A stretch of 64,000 nucleotides of DNA from Acanthococcus lagerstroemiae. Taxonomy: Eukaryota; Arthropoda; Insecta; Hemiptera; Eriococcidae. The translations under genes and the position numbers were made by a program. The stretch is from the NCBI GenBank assembly GCA_031841125.1, contig CM063108.1, positions 25,657,399 to 25,721,398 on the forward strand, in the 5' to 3' direction. The stretch's first letter is position 1, and each line of letters begins with the position of its first letter. Under the pieces are notes generated by a model, which worked only from the letters and a program-made list of their open reading frames with translations, was not told the DNA's origin and searched no databases. Below, piece after piece: positions 20,290-32,569 of the stretch.

Positions 20290-20535
20290 GCTACCGCCGC
20301 ATACTCCAGTTCCTCGAGCACGCGAGAAGACTCAGTAACAGTCTGGAGCGGCTGGTGGTGCAGGGGATGCTCGAGCGAAAACGTTCGAGGGGGAGATTAC
20401 CGAAGAGATGGGCCGACCAGATGGGATACACCGGCTCAATAGACGGGTAGAGGACAGAGAGGCCTGGAGAGAAATGGTGGACGCAGTTAGAGACGGGTTA
20501 CCAACACTCAGACATGAGTGAAGGACTGATGATGA
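20290..20535 (+). pseudogene. C-terminal tail of the RTE-like element found at 7.3-9.7 kb
   Basis: The plus strand encodes FLEHARRLSNSLERLVVQG, then KRSRGRLPKRWADQ and, after a frameshift, DREAWREMVDAV before a stop and a GATGATGAT tail. The same VVQG...KRSRG...W(R)xMV series ends the element at 7.33-7.6 kb on the minus strand. It is 5'-truncated to about 250 bp, as is common for LINE insertions. Confidence 0.65.
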
Positions 20536-20923
20536 TTTATTTACAGCTATTAGTAGATGGACTGTCGCCAGCCCACTCCACCTATTTTCTAAGCAAAAAA
20601 TCCTTCAATTCTCTTCATCGCTTCCTGTCTCTTGCTTTTCTAACTGACCCTACTTCCAAAGATTTGGTGAGATCGCTTGGCCACCTTGTTGCGAATCTGC
20701 CCTTTCACCTTTAAGGTTATATGGAGTCCAGAACGTTGTGGTGGCGTTTTTCGGTTCTGGAGATGTTCATGTTTTTTACTTTTATAAGATCTTTATTATC
20801 CATAGCGGATTATAATTCTAAATTATTGTTGTGAATACATTGCAGTTTGTTACGAGAGGCTTTTACATAACTCCAATGTTATTTATTGCTTACATACACA
20901 TGGTTTGCTAATGTAGTGACTAA

Positions 20924-23900
20924 TTATATGTAATCGTTTAATTGACTCTCTTTAACGAATTCCAGTATCTTGGCGGTGCTGTTGTAGTCGTCGGCTAGTA
21001 TTGTTGCGAGTGAGTCAGGAAGTTGATATTTATGTCGGTTGGTTATTTCGTATAGTTTGAAGGAAAGTAATATGGGTGTTATTGTTAGCCTAGTGTTACA
21101 TGTAGTACAGTAAGCAGGTTCTTGTTTGAGCAGTAAGTAAGAGTGCGTGAGGTTAGTGTGTCCAAGGCGGAGACGGTTAAGTGTAATTTCTTGACGTCTG
21201 TACTTTTGATTTAGAGTTTTCCACTGGTACACGTTGCCTTTGATTTCGTGTAGTATGTTGTTTTCTGTGTTGGTCCGGTTATCGTTCCATAGTTCTGTGT
21301 AATTTTGTTCAAGTTCGTGTTACCATTTCTTTTGTGTGAGTTACATGTAGTTGATGATTTGGTTGGGGTCAATGTTGATTTCCTGTAGATCTTTATAAAA
21401 TCTGTATCCCATGTTATTAGTGGGTTTTTGTTCTAGTGAGTTAGGGTGTATATGTAGTAGTTTACGCAGTGGGTGATTGTTAATTGTTAGTTTGGTGCAG
21501 TAGTTACTCGTTAGTATTTTATATCTAATTGCTGTGGGTGGCTCGTTGCAGAGGCGCTGGAGGCTGAGAGCTGGGCTAGTAGCGAATGCTCCTGCTGCTA
21601 GTCGCAACCCCGTTGTTCGGATAGTGCTGACAAGTTGGAGGTTTTGTTTGGATGCTGCTCTGTATACAGGAGCTCCGTAATCTAGTTTTGGGCGGATCAG
21701 TGTTCGGTAGTGGTTTAGTAAGGTTTTAGTGCTGGGTCCGAAGTTCTTCTTGTTTATCATTTTAAGTAGGCTGAGAGAGGTTGTACAGGAGGGTTTTAAG
21801 TATTTAATATGAGGTAACCAGGTTAGTTTACTGTCAAATGTTAGGCCTAAGAATTTAAACGTGTTTGTTAGTTTGAGTGGTTTATTGTTGAGGGTGAGGA
21901 GGATAGGGGTTATAACGTGTTTATGTGCGAAGGTCATAAATACTGTCTTATTGGCGGAGAATTTTAGTCCATCGAAATTGCTCCATTCTTGTAGATTGTG
22001 AAGACACAGTTGCAGGATGCATTGGGCTGTCGTGGGGTTGGGTGTGCGAACAGCGATATTTAAATCATCTGCGAATAGTCTGCAAGTTACGGGTTCTGGT
22101 ATGTGGGCTACGATGTCGTTGATAAGCAGGAAGAAGCAGTGAAAACTGAGGACGGTTCCTTGGGGTGTTTCATTTTTAACCTGGTATTCTTGAGATAAAG
22201 TGTTACCAATTCGGACCTGAATATCTGATAAAAAGTTGTTGATGAATTGCAGGAGTCTACCTTTCAGTCCAGCTTTTAGTAGCTTGGTCATTATGCCGTA
22301 TCTTCAGGCTGCATCATATGCTTTTTCAATGTCAAACAAGATTGAGTAAAGAGATTGGTGGTTGTGGAAGGCTGTTTGTCCTTCATTTTCCAAGTTAGCT
22401 AGTTGGTCCAGGGTTGATCTGTTTCTCCGGAACCCTGCTTGGGCGTCAGAGAGTGTTTTATTGCTTTCGATATAGTGCGTGAAGTCTTGCTGCCACCATT
22501 TCCTCCATTATTTTGCACGGTACGCAAGTAATCGCTATTGGGCGGTAGTTGTTTCTCTCTCGTATGTCTTTGTTGGGCTTGAGGATCGGGATGATGATTT
22601 GCCTTCCTCCATTCTACAGGGAAGCAGTTTTTGGTCCAGATTTAGTTGAAGATTTGCAGTAGTTTTCTTTGTATGTTGATTGGTCCTCCTTTTATTAGTT
22701 ATATTGGAATTTTATTCGGATCAGGAGCAGTGTTTTCAGAGTATCTTTTCAAAACTTTTGAGAATTCTTGAAATGTGAAGGAGTGGTTGTATTGTTCTAA
22801 GTTGTTGCTCGATTGATCAAGTTCCTTCTTCTCCGCTGTTCTTTTGATGTCTAAGAAGGCTGGGGAGTATATGCCATCTGATGCGGTCTTTGCAAAGTGT
22901 TCGCCGAAAGTATCTGCGATTTCTTGCCGTTCAGTAATTTCTTTGTTGTTGTAGGTCAGTCCATCAACTCCGGCATATGATTTAGATTGGTTCAGGATTC
23001 TTAGCTTGTCCCATGTTTTCCTTCCTATTGTCATAGGATGGGTTTATTTCTGATACGAATTTTTCTCAATATTCTCGTTTGTTTTTGCGTACGATTCTTC
23101 GATATTTGGTTCGTTGTTGGCGGAATCGCTACAGGTCTGAGGTTAAGCGGGTGGTTCTGAACTTGATTAAGGCTTGGTTGCGCTTCATGTAACTCTTTAC
23201 TCCACCATGGAACTGGTCTTTTTTAAATTTTTGATGGGATTTTAAGTATGCTGGCATCAGCTCCCTGAATAAGAGTTTCGTTTGATGTTTTGGAGGTTTT
23301 GGTCGACTGAGGGTGTTAGTTTGCAGGTGTTTGTCTCACATATAGATTTAAATAAGTTCCAGTTTGCTTTGTTTAGGATCTATTTTCTTGGTCGTTATAG
23401 GTTTACTGAGGAAGGGCACGGGCTTTCTATGAATATCGGATAATGATCGCAGTCTGTTACCCCATTGTTGACGGTGCATTGAAGTCGGTAGGCAATAGGT
23501 ACGAAAGCAATGGTGATATCGATCGCAGTTTCGGTCCCATTGAAAGCGTTGAATCTTGTCACACGTCCATCATTCAGTAACACGATATCGGAATTTTCAT
23601 GTAGTAGCCTGTCTTCCAGGTCGCCTCGTGTGTTGGATGTGGTTGAGCCAAGATGGGCTGTGAGCGTCCAGGTCACCACAGATTATGAATGGATGTGTAG
23701 CTGGTGTTTTATGGAGGCTAGGTCGCTGTATTCGATGCTTTGGTTTGGTGGGATGTAGATATTTACATATCTGAATTTTTTTGTGAGTGGATATTTCGGG
23801 AATTCGGGTTTTTACTGTTACGGTTTGTAGTTCCTACCTCATGTGTATTTCTGTTTGTGACGTAATTTGTCCGTGTATCAGCACGGCTATTCCGCCTGAG

Positions 23901-24300
23901 GCAATCAAACCTTGTGTGTGGTCGTGTCTATACGTAGTGTAGTCGGGTGGTGAGGGCATGAGATAGTTTCAGTTTGGTTTCTTGTAGGCAAAGTATTTTA
24001 GGTTGATATTGGTTGATGAGTAGTTGTATTTCAGGTTTGTTTTTCAGTCCGTTACTGTTCCACTGGATGCGAGTTATTGGTGCTGTTACGTGTCTGCTCA
24101 ATTCGGATTTTGTTTAGGAGTTTCGTTATTCTTGTTTTAGTGTTTCTGTCTTTGATTTCAGAATGTATTGTTTGCAATTGAGTGGTCGTAATTTGGATTT
24201 GTGGTTTCAAGTTTGTATAGTTACCGGGCGCGAGGAATTTTAAAATTTCTTCGTAGTTAAGCATATTGCTGGTGCGGGCTTGGCTCTCGATCATTTTGTT
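20924..24300 (-). pseudogene. I-clade-like LINE ORF2: endonuclease and reverse transcriptase
   Basis: The minus strand starts near 24.1 kb with an apurinic-type endonuclease: IQWNSNGLKNKPEIQLLI and CLQETKL (Glu of the active site). Its later part (23395-23679) has a Thr/Arg-rich NDGRVTRFNAF segment and TDCDHYPIFIE. The RT N-terminus (22699-23034) contains YNHSFTFQEFSKVLKR and TAPDPNKIPI. A frameshifted finger region at 22.3-22.7 kb is followed by the palm (21341-22291) with ETPQGTVLS and the catalytic FADD at residues 73-76 of that frame, then FKFLGLTFDSKLTW and RPKLDYGAPVY. The terminal zinc-knuckle-like region RLRLGHTNLTHSYLL lies at 20924-21232. There is no room for the RNase H typical of I-clade elements, so it was lost or absent. 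Multiple frameshifts make it inactive. Confidence 0.82.
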
Positions 24301-24445
24301 TGACTGGTAGTAGAGCTTTCCTGAGGTTTTTGACTAGGTCCTTGTTCTTCCTGCTTTCCTTGTTGGTTGGTTTTTCGGTGGTTGATGATTCTGAAATTGT
24401 TGTCGTGGAGTTTGGTCCCCTTTTTATAGCGCTATTGCTTTCCTT

Positions 24446-25416
24446 TTACAGTTGAGGTTCTTCATTGGATAGTGTGGAATGGATCTGTGGTAGTGGGGAA
24501 AAGTTTTCACTTTGGATTTGAGTTATGGCTAGTGAAACTTCTTCCGAAAGGATAAAGTCGATTTCCTCATCCGTTTCCGAGTGGTATTGGGCATATTCTT
24601 CAGGTTCGTTCTCATCCATAGTGGCTTGTTGGTTGGTGATTATAGTTGACTTTTGGCTTGGGGTAATAAGCTTGGCCTCTGGTGGTAGTCTAGATGATTG
24701 ACTTCCATTTTCTGGGCATTTCGTAGAGTGATGCTCCTTGGATTTGCATATCGAGGAGAATTGAGCGTCTTGACTTAGAAAGATTTGGAAGCTTCCGCCT
24801 TCGTATTCTATCGTTGTGGAATCCGGTATTTTCGTTTCTTCTAGGTCTGTTGTTATGGAAACCTGGCATCGGAAACTGAGGACGTGTTTGAATTTGTCGG
24901 TTAGGCCAGCTTTCATAAAGTTTACGGAAGAGGATGGCTTTATACCAAGGTGTGATAGAGTTTTTTCCATGACGTGATGAGGGATGTGTGGTGTGACATT
25001 GGATATAATATTAGTCTCTTGGATGGGTTAATGAGCTTGCGGACTTTAACGGATTTGTTGGTGATTTTTATTGTCAGATCTGAGAGGGTAATTTCGTCAG
25101 CGATTTTACAGTTGGATAGATACATGCATATTTGGTTGTTTGATATGCGAGAGGAGAAAATAATGTTCTCGGCTCCAACATGTTGGCTGACCTCGTGAAC
25201 GTAGTCTATCAGTTTACTATCATCGATTGCATGTATGATAATTGCTTGGTGTCTGTTTGGAGATGTAGTACTTTTTGTAACGGTAGAATATGCTTGGATC
25301 GTACCTGAGGTTTGTGTTGTGTTCATATCAATTCGGCTTGATGTCACTATTGCGACTACAATCGTGTCTTGGTGTAGATAACACAATTGAATGCGAAGTA
25401 TTAAACGAACAGACAC
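24446..25416 (-). pseudogene. I-clade-like LINE ORF1 (gag-like)
   Basis: Two overlapping minus-strand frames (25416-24940 and 24970-24446) together form a gag-like ORF1 with one frameshift near 24.95 kb. The first part carries QAIIIHAIDDSKLIDYV, plausibly an RRM-like nucleic-acid-binding fold. The second continues as LSHLGIKPSSSVNFMKAGL and has a decayed zinc-knuckle motif (C-K-S-K-E-H-H-S-T-K-C) followed by an acidic, Ser/Gln-rich tail. Position directly upstream of the endonuclease frame on the same strand supports its role as the RNA-binding partner of ORF2. It cannot encode an intact protein. Confidence 0.6.
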
Positions 25417-25489
25417 TATGTAAAGACGAAACTACTTATTTATCACTATGAACACACATGTATCACGTTCGACCGTCGTAAGAGAACTG

Positions 25490-26680
25490 TGTTCATCTTT
25501 AGGCTTATACCTTTTCGCATTCAGTGGTTAACTCTTTGATCACTTCCACTGTCTCTCTCATGTTTCTACCAAATATGTAATACGACATCTTCGGCGTATC
25601 TGAGGTTAGTTACTCTGTTTTCATTCACATTTATTCCCTTCTGCTCTCAGTTTAGCTTGCGAAAGGCATATTCTAGTACGCTATTGAATATGTTCGGTAA
25701 AAGGGTTCTCCTTGTCTGACTCCTCTTTCGACTGGGGAAGATTCTCTTTCTTTGTCCAAAGATACGTACGACTTTGGTTTCACGTAAAATTTTTCTAGTT
25801 TCACTATTTTGAATAGCACTCCAGAGGGTGCTAGAACAACTCAGGCTGCTTGATGATGACTTGTGTGGAAAGCCTTATAGAATTCTAGACGCTAAGGCGA
25901 TCTTGATAATTGTACTCGTTGGATTTTTCAGCTTTCTGGTTAATTGTTTGGATATAATCGGGTTTGACGAATTTTCCACGGAATTCCGTCTGCTCATCTG
26001 GTTGATTTCACTACTGAACAAAATGAAATTTTTTGTTTGCACAACGCATTTAAGGAGGTGATTCTTGACTACTTTTCAACGCTGAATACAGTGCCGTTGG
26101 CCGTTTTTCTCTATCACGTCTAGTTTTTCTGATCAAAAACTATAAAAAATTCAACTAAATGTGTTCAAAAAGAGGTTTAGGAACTGAATGTGGTCATACT
26201 GATTCGTGTTGTTGTGTGTTGCGGTCGTGTGTAGTGCTGTGTATTTCGTCTGTTAGTTTTCTGTTATTGTGCTCTGATAACACTGATAATATCAGTCAGT
26301 GGTACCGCTTATTCCAATGCAAAAACAAAATGGAAACGAATTTCAGTCGTTCAGAACTCCGAATTGTGACGTGATAGAGAAAAATGGGTCGCAGTATCGT
26401 GTTCAGCGTTAAAAAGTACCTCAGAATCACCTGTCGAAATGCATTGTGCAAAATAGTTGTTCAGTAGTGTTTTCATCAACACTGCTATAGATTCTTTCTT
26501 TAATCGCTTTCATGAAGAACTTGCTGGTATTTGATGAAAGCTGATGGGGCGGTAATCGCGTTTTTTCATATAGAAGGATAATCTCTGCCTCCTCCAAAAT
26601 AGATTACAACTAGAGACATTCGCGGCACGTCCTTCTGATTCGATTCAGTTTCCTGGATATCCTATCTGGTACCAGAGACT
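25490..26680 (-). pseudogene. RTE-like reverse transcriptase fragment, split by a CACTA-like MITE
   Basis: The minus strand from 26680 encodes a finger region (NTSKFFMKAIKERIYSSVDE) up to the MITE at 26009-26469. Beyond it the protein resumes with DYIQTINQKAEKSNEYNYQD. Then come a frameshifted GVRQGEP box and the palm segment NRVTNLRYAEDVVL (about 25560-25600), in which Glu replaces the first Asp of YADD. The copy is truncated at both ends and full of stops. It abuts the 5' end of the I-clade LINE. Confidence 0.7.
26009..26469. mobile_element. CACTA-like MITE, copy 2 (461 bp)
   Basis: Same termini as copy 1 (CACTACTGAACAA and complement) in opposite orientation, flanked by TTT at 26006-26008 and 26470-26472. 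It interrupts an RTE-like reverse transcriptase whose reading continues on the far side. An unbroken 71-codon frame occurs in the same place in both copies (plus strand here, minus strand in copy 1). Confidence 0.8.
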
Positions 26681-26689
26681 CGTCGACAT

Positions 26690-29300
26690 TGGCGGTTACG
26701 TTTAAATACTATCAAAGACAAATAAAAGGCGGTTCATCAAGAATTCCGAGCAAATAACCGAATTAAAGTTGGGCTGCACATCGCATCGCGGTGGCAGCGC
26801 CGCGTGTAGCGCTAACGAAGCTCCTTTGTAAAAGAAATAACATTTCCGATATTATCCCTCTTTTATTCCGTCTGCGAAATGGATTATCATTTTTTTTTTC
26901 TCGCGCGCTCCTTTCTTTTCTTCCGCTTCTCACCGAATCAAATTAGAGGCCTCATTATGAACGTAGTTGGTGGACGTGTAGCGGCACGCCGGCGGCGGCG
27001 CCGCACCACACCGCACACGGCTTTTGGGCTAAACCGCAGCCATTTGTACCTCTGAAACGATATAGGAGTCTAGAAAATTGCTGAATGTCCATTTCCGGTT
27101 ATTGGTTCCAACGGTGGACGGGGGTGTAGGTGGGAAATTCTGCATATTATTACGAAAATTCTACGACGATACGAGAGCGGTTTAGGGGCCGCGGCGCGGC
27201 CTAGTTTCGTCGCCCCGTTATTCGGGAGTAATCGAAGTCGTGTGCGAGTTAATCGCTCGGAAAGTAATGAGGCTAACTGCCTCGCCTCAACATGTCGGGA
27301 CAGCGGCCGAAAATCGCAGGAATTTCGAATTCCTTCCCCCCGTTCAGCGTGTTTATGATACACGATTTTGAACGTCGCCGCTGCGCTGTCGTCCGTTGTC
27401 GTGAAATTCGAAGCAGTCAAGTCGAATTTTTTCGGGTTCTGTAGCCGCCGAAATTTCGAGGCGAGCGTGACCCCGTATCGCGTCGGCATCATGGTACCGC
27501 AAAGCCGCGAAGCTCGCTCCATTGTGGCGAGAAAATGAAAAATGGGTATACGTTCTCGTAATGAATAGTCGAGAATTTGCTTTTTCGACTTCGACCGGGG
27601 CTCGATTTATTGGCGTTACGTAATTAGGTCGTACGGAAAAGAAACTAAGACAGGCGAATGAATATTTACTTGCATTGGGATAACAAAACAATTCACGATT
27701 TCGACGTACAATGATATTGATTCTTTCATTTGGAAAAATGACAAGAACACCGGTAATTTGAGTCGAGGTGTTCGTTGAAATCGAATAGCTCGCCGGCTCC
27801 GGCTAAATACGACGAATAATTCTCCCGATGAATGAAATATCATTTCGAGTGATTGTATGACGCTGTCTCGATACGTTCCATCATGGAAGTGTTTACTTCT
27901 CTTTTCCAAACGGATTCCAGTTTTAAAGCCCAGATGAATTATAACTTCATGTGTACTGGGTGTCTCAGATAATTCTCTTTCAATTGGGGAAGCAAGCAAC
28001 ATATCCTACGAGTAGAAATATCTGCCTACCTCGTACATTTGAAGGGAAAATGTGTACTAATTAGAAGAAATTAAGTACAACATTAATGGAAATTGTTAAG
28101 ATAGATCGGTGGAACTTGGAACTTGGTAACTGCTAAAAAAAAAAACGGAAAAAAACGAATTGAATCAACAGGGAGTTTACAAAGTCGATTTTGATTGGAA
28201 ACGACGTATCTTAATTTTAATACTTTTGAACTTTCTATAAAAACTGTTCACTGGACTAGCGATTTTTTTCGCACTAAATAATATCCCTTTTCATATCCTC
28301 TTTGAAAATATTCCTTGGCCTTGCTTCTACCTATTTTAGTTTTTGAGTTTGAAAATTTAGATAAATACGCTGCTTTACATCAAGAATTATGATACGTATT
28401 TCTAACGTTCAAATTTATCGAAAGTACCAAGCCCACAACTCAGTGGGTCTAAGAAGCTAGGCTTTCTGGCAGGTTTGTTTGCATTTAGCGAAAGTTTCTT
28501 CTAATGCTGAAGAAATCACAAGCGGTAAAGTACCTGTATATTTTTTTCTGGTACAATCTTTTACACTGTAAATTCCAGTTGCCTTTATAAAAATTTTTAA
28601 ACTCGGAAACTAAAACAGGTAGGTGTGAGGTCAAAGAGTATTATTGAAGGTCATGAAAGAGCAAATAGTTTATCATGAAAAAATCGCTGGGTATAGGAGC
28701 CAAGTTTTACGAAAAACTGAAAGAATACTCTTGTAGCTTTTAACCAGAATCGACTTTCTAAACTTTCTGAACACTCTGTTCGTCCGATTCAGGTATTTTT
28801 TCAATTTATTTTCTTTAATGGTTGCTGTAACTGTATTCGTTATAACTAAAAAGCTTCATCAGTCCAACTATTAGCAATGCTGAAGAAGAATTTCTGGATC
28901 TGGCTTTTGAAAAGAAAGGAAGAAAATGGGGATAAAAGTTCAGGAATAGCGATACAAAATGTAACAAAATGAGTTCAAAATGATGACACCAATTTTTGAG
29001 CTGAAGTTCCCTCTAGGTTACAAATTTCTGCAGCATCTAAGCTTCAATTTTTGACTACCACTGGAGGGTTCAGAGCACAAAATTCGGGACTGATGTTACA
29101 AGACAGTGAGAAATGAGTAAAATCATGTCTCTACACTTCTTACCAGCTCACAGCATTACAACACGTTGCTTACGCGTCCGCGTACGTCATCAGGACACGC
29201 TCACTTCACGCGCCCAGGAGGGAATGAGCCAAAATCATCAGTAAACTGATGACTAGTACCTACGCTGCATGCAGATACATTGGTACATGGATATGTCTCA
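26690..29300. other. Unassigned, partly GC-rich single-copy DNA
   Basis: 26.74-27.7 kb contains CpG-rich tracts (for example around 26,950-27,020 and 27,180-27,300) embedded in AT-rich DNA, resembling insect conserved noncoding sequence. 28.0-29.2 kb is AT-rich and featureless. No exon with convincing splice sites or protein similarity was recognised. Confidence 0.4.
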
Positions 29301-29987
29301 TAACAATTAATTGGCTGCACAGAGGCGTTGGAGGGGGCACGGGTGCCGGGCTACTTTGTAAGGATCATCCGGAGTTATTTCAGTGGACGCCGGATAGAGA
29401 TGGAATCGGTGGCTGGACCAGTTACGCGGGAGATGACGTGCGGCGTTCCTCAGGGATCGGTCCTTGGACCTACCTTGTGGAACGTCGCCGTCAGCAGGTT
29501 GCTGCGGCTGGCGGTTCCACCAGGCGTGAAACTCATCTGCTATGCCGATGACACGCTGGTAGTGTGCCAAGTTGCATCAACAGCGAAGGTCGCGCGCAAA
29601 GTCAACCGGGCATTGGAGATGCTGACCGAGTGGATCGAGTCGGCGGGCTTGTGCTTGGCGGTGCAGAAGACGGAAGCGGTTCTGTTCGCGACGCGCCGCA
29701 AGTACGACCAACCCACGTTTGTGCTGACAGGTGTGAGGATCGCGCCATATCCAGCGCTGAAGTACCTGGGGTTGTGGTTCGATGGGAAGCTGTCGTTCCG
29801 CGAGCACTTCCGGAGGGCGGCGAAGATGGCGGACCGTGTCGCCGGGCAGCTGTCGCGTCTGATGGCGAACCTGGGCGGGCCGAAGGAGCAGAGGCGAAAG
29901 CTGTACGTGAACGTCGTCATGTCAGTCCTGCTGTATGGAGCGCCGGTATTTGCGGACGCCATTCAGATCCGGTGGAGATAGTCATGA

Positions 29988-30399
29988 TCTCCGGACCATC
30001 TGTCCCGGCGGTCCCGCAGAGGAGGCCGGTCGACCCCTCGTGCCGCGTTCCGGTCACTCCGAAGCCGCCGCGTACCGCTGCACCAGCGGCGGATTTCCCT
30101 ATACGCCAACTACGCCCTGGCGTAGAGCGGCAGGTTTTTGGGGCGGCAAATTTTCGTGTTTTTTTTTTGTTTTTTTTTAAACCAATCTTTATTGAGTACG
30201 GAAAAGAAATGAAAATAATTCATAGAAATGCCGAATGCATACAATAATTCGAAAAAATCCCCCCCCCCCCATTTGGTAAGCCTGAAATAGGCGGCAAATT
30301 GCATCTGGCTTAGAGCGCAAAATGTGTAAATCGGCCTCTGCGCTGCACTCCGTTCGACCGGCTTCCCCTGCGGGACCGCCGGGCCAGATGGTCCGGAGA
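29988..30399. mobile_element. 412-bp inverted-repeat element inside the R1 copy
   Basis: The 46-bp ends 29988-30033 and 30354-30399 are inverted complements at 43 of 46 positions (outer sequence TCTCCGGACCATCTG). The interior holds T-rich and C-rich homopolymers (C12 near 30257-30268) and two GGCGGCAAATT blocks. I see no clean target duplication, so the superfamily is undetermined. The R1 reading frame on both sides shows it is an insertion. Confidence 0.75.
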
Positions 30400-30666
30400 A
30401 CACGACAAGATGGAGTGGGTCCAGTGGAAAATCGCGATGAGGTACGTCAGTGCGTATCGCACCGTTTCGCCGGAGGCGGTAGGTGTGCTACCGCACTTAT
30501 CACCTATCGAGCTGAAGGTCAACGAGACGCCGGAGGCTTACAAGGCGCAGAAGAAGTCAAAGACGCGACAGGAGGCACGCCGGATGAAGCGTGTCATTCA
30601 GTTGACCACCCTTCAGAAATGGAAGGACAGGCTCGCCCATTCTTTCAAAGGCGAATGGACCCGAGG

Positions 30667-31930
30667 CAGGGCTGTTGAGCGGAACAAAAAGCGTTTTGTT
30701 CCGCTCATATGAAATAACTCAAAGCGATTTATTCCGCTCTGAATACCGCTCATTAATGATATCTTCACTTTTTTCCGCTCAGATTTTGTTCCTAAGCCTT
30801 ATCAACAACACGATTCATACGGTTATCGCTCTACAGAATGTTGTGAATATTATATGATTTGGACAAACGCTCAGTTAGGCGCTCAATACACAATCGGCTC
30901 ACGTTCTATTCAAACACATTATTCTTTACTGGTCACCGCTCACGATTCGCTCAACAAGTTCATTTCATTTGGTTTTGTTCCGGTTATCGCTCCTGATTCG
31001 CTCAACCACCCTAATGTTACCAGTCATATCTTTATTCAAGATTCCGGGGCGATGAAGAGAACTATGTCTGGTAGAGAAGAGGGAGAACGCAAAAAGTTTC
31101 CTGCTCATCTTTTATCGATATCAGCCCACACATTTGAGCAATCTCAGATTCTTATGTACTCTTGAACAGCGGGCCTGAAGTTGTTTCTAGCAACAGTAAT
31201 CAAATGAACATTAAAATTTTGGTTCAGAATTAAGTGCTATGAAAAATTATAAAAATTCTCTGTTCAACTGGTAAGCGTTTAAACAAGTACAAGTTCCTAA
31301 AGACCACAAATTTTCGAACTTGTTTTGTGCTGGACCATGTATGAATGCTATAAATTTTTCGCGAGGATTCTGCGGACTTTTACAGCTATATGTAGTGATC
31401 TTACAATCTACATGTGTGATTGTGATTAAAATTTTGTGTTAAATTAAAACAGGCCCAGCTGCCTTTACTTTGTTAATGTTCATTGGTCCTTTTTTAATTT
31501 TTGATGTTTGGCAATACTATAGATAATCATTTACGATTTACCATAAGTGAAAGTGACGAACAAGGAACAACTGAAAAGCCGAATGAGGACATGAGTAGAT
31601 CATTTAATTTTCTTATCGCTCGGATCCGCTTAAACAATTTTGACATGTTCAATTTGTTCCGCTCATAATACCTATCTAATCAGAGGTTTTGGTTTCGCTC
31701 ATACGCTCATAAATGAAGACAGAATCGTCTAATCATTCGTTCAACCTGACAATGCATATGTTTATCTCGCTCATTCGGTCATTATTTTTCTTTACTGCAT
31801 TCATTCGCTCATGATTGACTCACAACAGTGTTCTTCTTGTTTTGTTCCGCTCAAAATTTGCTCATGGACGTTTAAAATAGCTGATTTGTTCTGGTTATTA
31901 TTCCGGTTATTGTTCTGCTCAACAGCCCTG
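30667..31930. mobile_element. Non-autonomous hAT element, 1,264 bp, with CGCTCA subterminal repeats
   Basis: Ends are CAGGGCTGTTGAGC and the inverse of CAGGGCTGTTGAGC; the inverted repeat is 21 bp with one mismatch. The exact 8-bp duplication ACCCGAGG lies at 30659-30666 and 31931-31938. Both features define the hAT superfamily. Removing the insert and one duplication joins GEWTR to GLIRELDLRA in the R1 frame. About twenty CGCTC(A/T)-type motifs crowd the two subterminal regions (about 30690-31010 and 31610-31925), as expected for transposase-binding repeats. No transposase is encoded. Confidence 0.9.
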
Positions 31931-31964
31931 ACCCGAGGGCTGATCCGTGAGCTCGACCTGCGCG

Positions 31965-32565
31965 CAGCAAAGATTAAGATCAATGAGCCATTGGCTGGAA
32001 GAAGGGAGGGGGGGGGTGTAACGTTTGATACAAACACGGTTTTCGCTCAAGTATACTCAGGTCAGTAATATGACATCATAGCAACAGGAGTGTATCATAC
32101 CCTAATGAAAATTTCTATTAACAACACGGCTGCAGACTGCAGTCGCGCAGCTAAGATTAAGATCAATGAACACATGGCTGAAAGAATGTCGGGTGGAGCG
32201 TCGAACATGTCGGGGGGGGCATTACAGTTTTCGCTCAAGTATACCCATGGCTGTAAGATGTAAAACTTTCAAGCATTGCAAAAATTAATCGGCTGCAGAA
32301 TGCAGCCGCGCAGCAAAGATCAAGATCAATGAGCACATGGCTAGAAGGAGAAATAATTTCCATGGAAATGCGGACCACTGAACTGAAACCATAAAGAGCT
32401 GAATCATACTTATTGGCTTCACGCAATGACGTAATACGCACAACTGAACTGAACAATGAACTGAATTGTGAACTGAAATGGAATCAAGTTCGGTGTCAGT
32501 CGGAATTGGTGTCGATCGGAGATAGGAGGGCCAGCCAGTAGAATTATCCATGTCAAAAAGTTCCA
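31965..32565 (+). repeat. Composite of dispersed families C and A, second locus
   Basis: Family C landmarks occur three times: CGCGCAGCAAAGATTAAGAT, ACGGCTGCAGACTGCAGTCG, TTTCGCTCAAGTATAC(T/C)CA. A full family A unit follows (32350-32565: TTTCCATGGAAATGCGGACC, TTGGCTTCACGCAATGACG, GGAGGGCCAGCCAGTAG). The order C-C-A is as at 6.7-7.3 kb. It truncates the R1 copy. Confidence 0.6.
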
Positions 32566-32569
32566 TCGA

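Larger units (their letters stand above)
29310..31968 (+). pseudogene. R1-clade non-LTR retrotransposon ORF2 copy 2, interrupted by two DNA elements
   Basis: The plus strand from 29310 encodes EALEGARVPGYFVRIIRSY, the RT box CGVPQGSVLGPTLWN, the catalytic CYADDTLVV (about 29540), VARKVNRALEMLTEWIESAG, LKYLGLWFDGKLSFREHF and LLYGAPVFADAI. A 412-bp inverted-repeat element (29988-30399) interrupts at this point. The frame resumes as VQWKIAMRYVSAYRTVSPEA, with KWKDRLAHSFKGEWTR up to 30666. A 1,264-bp hAT element follows. The frame resumes again as GLIRELDLRA at 31934. Shortly after, near 31968, the element is cut off by a composite repeat. The GEWTR...LIREL segment matches the linker of the copy at 1-1.8 kb. 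It is 5'- and 3'-truncated, but its RT core has no stop between 29328 and 29981. Confidence 0.88.

Noticed and set aside
26159..26374. 71-codon frame conserved in two copies (also 14131-14346)
   Set aside because: The conservation is explained by the two copies being the same CACTA-like MITE. Composition (Cys/Ser-rich, no domain) does not suggest a protein, so it is mentioned only as an observation.
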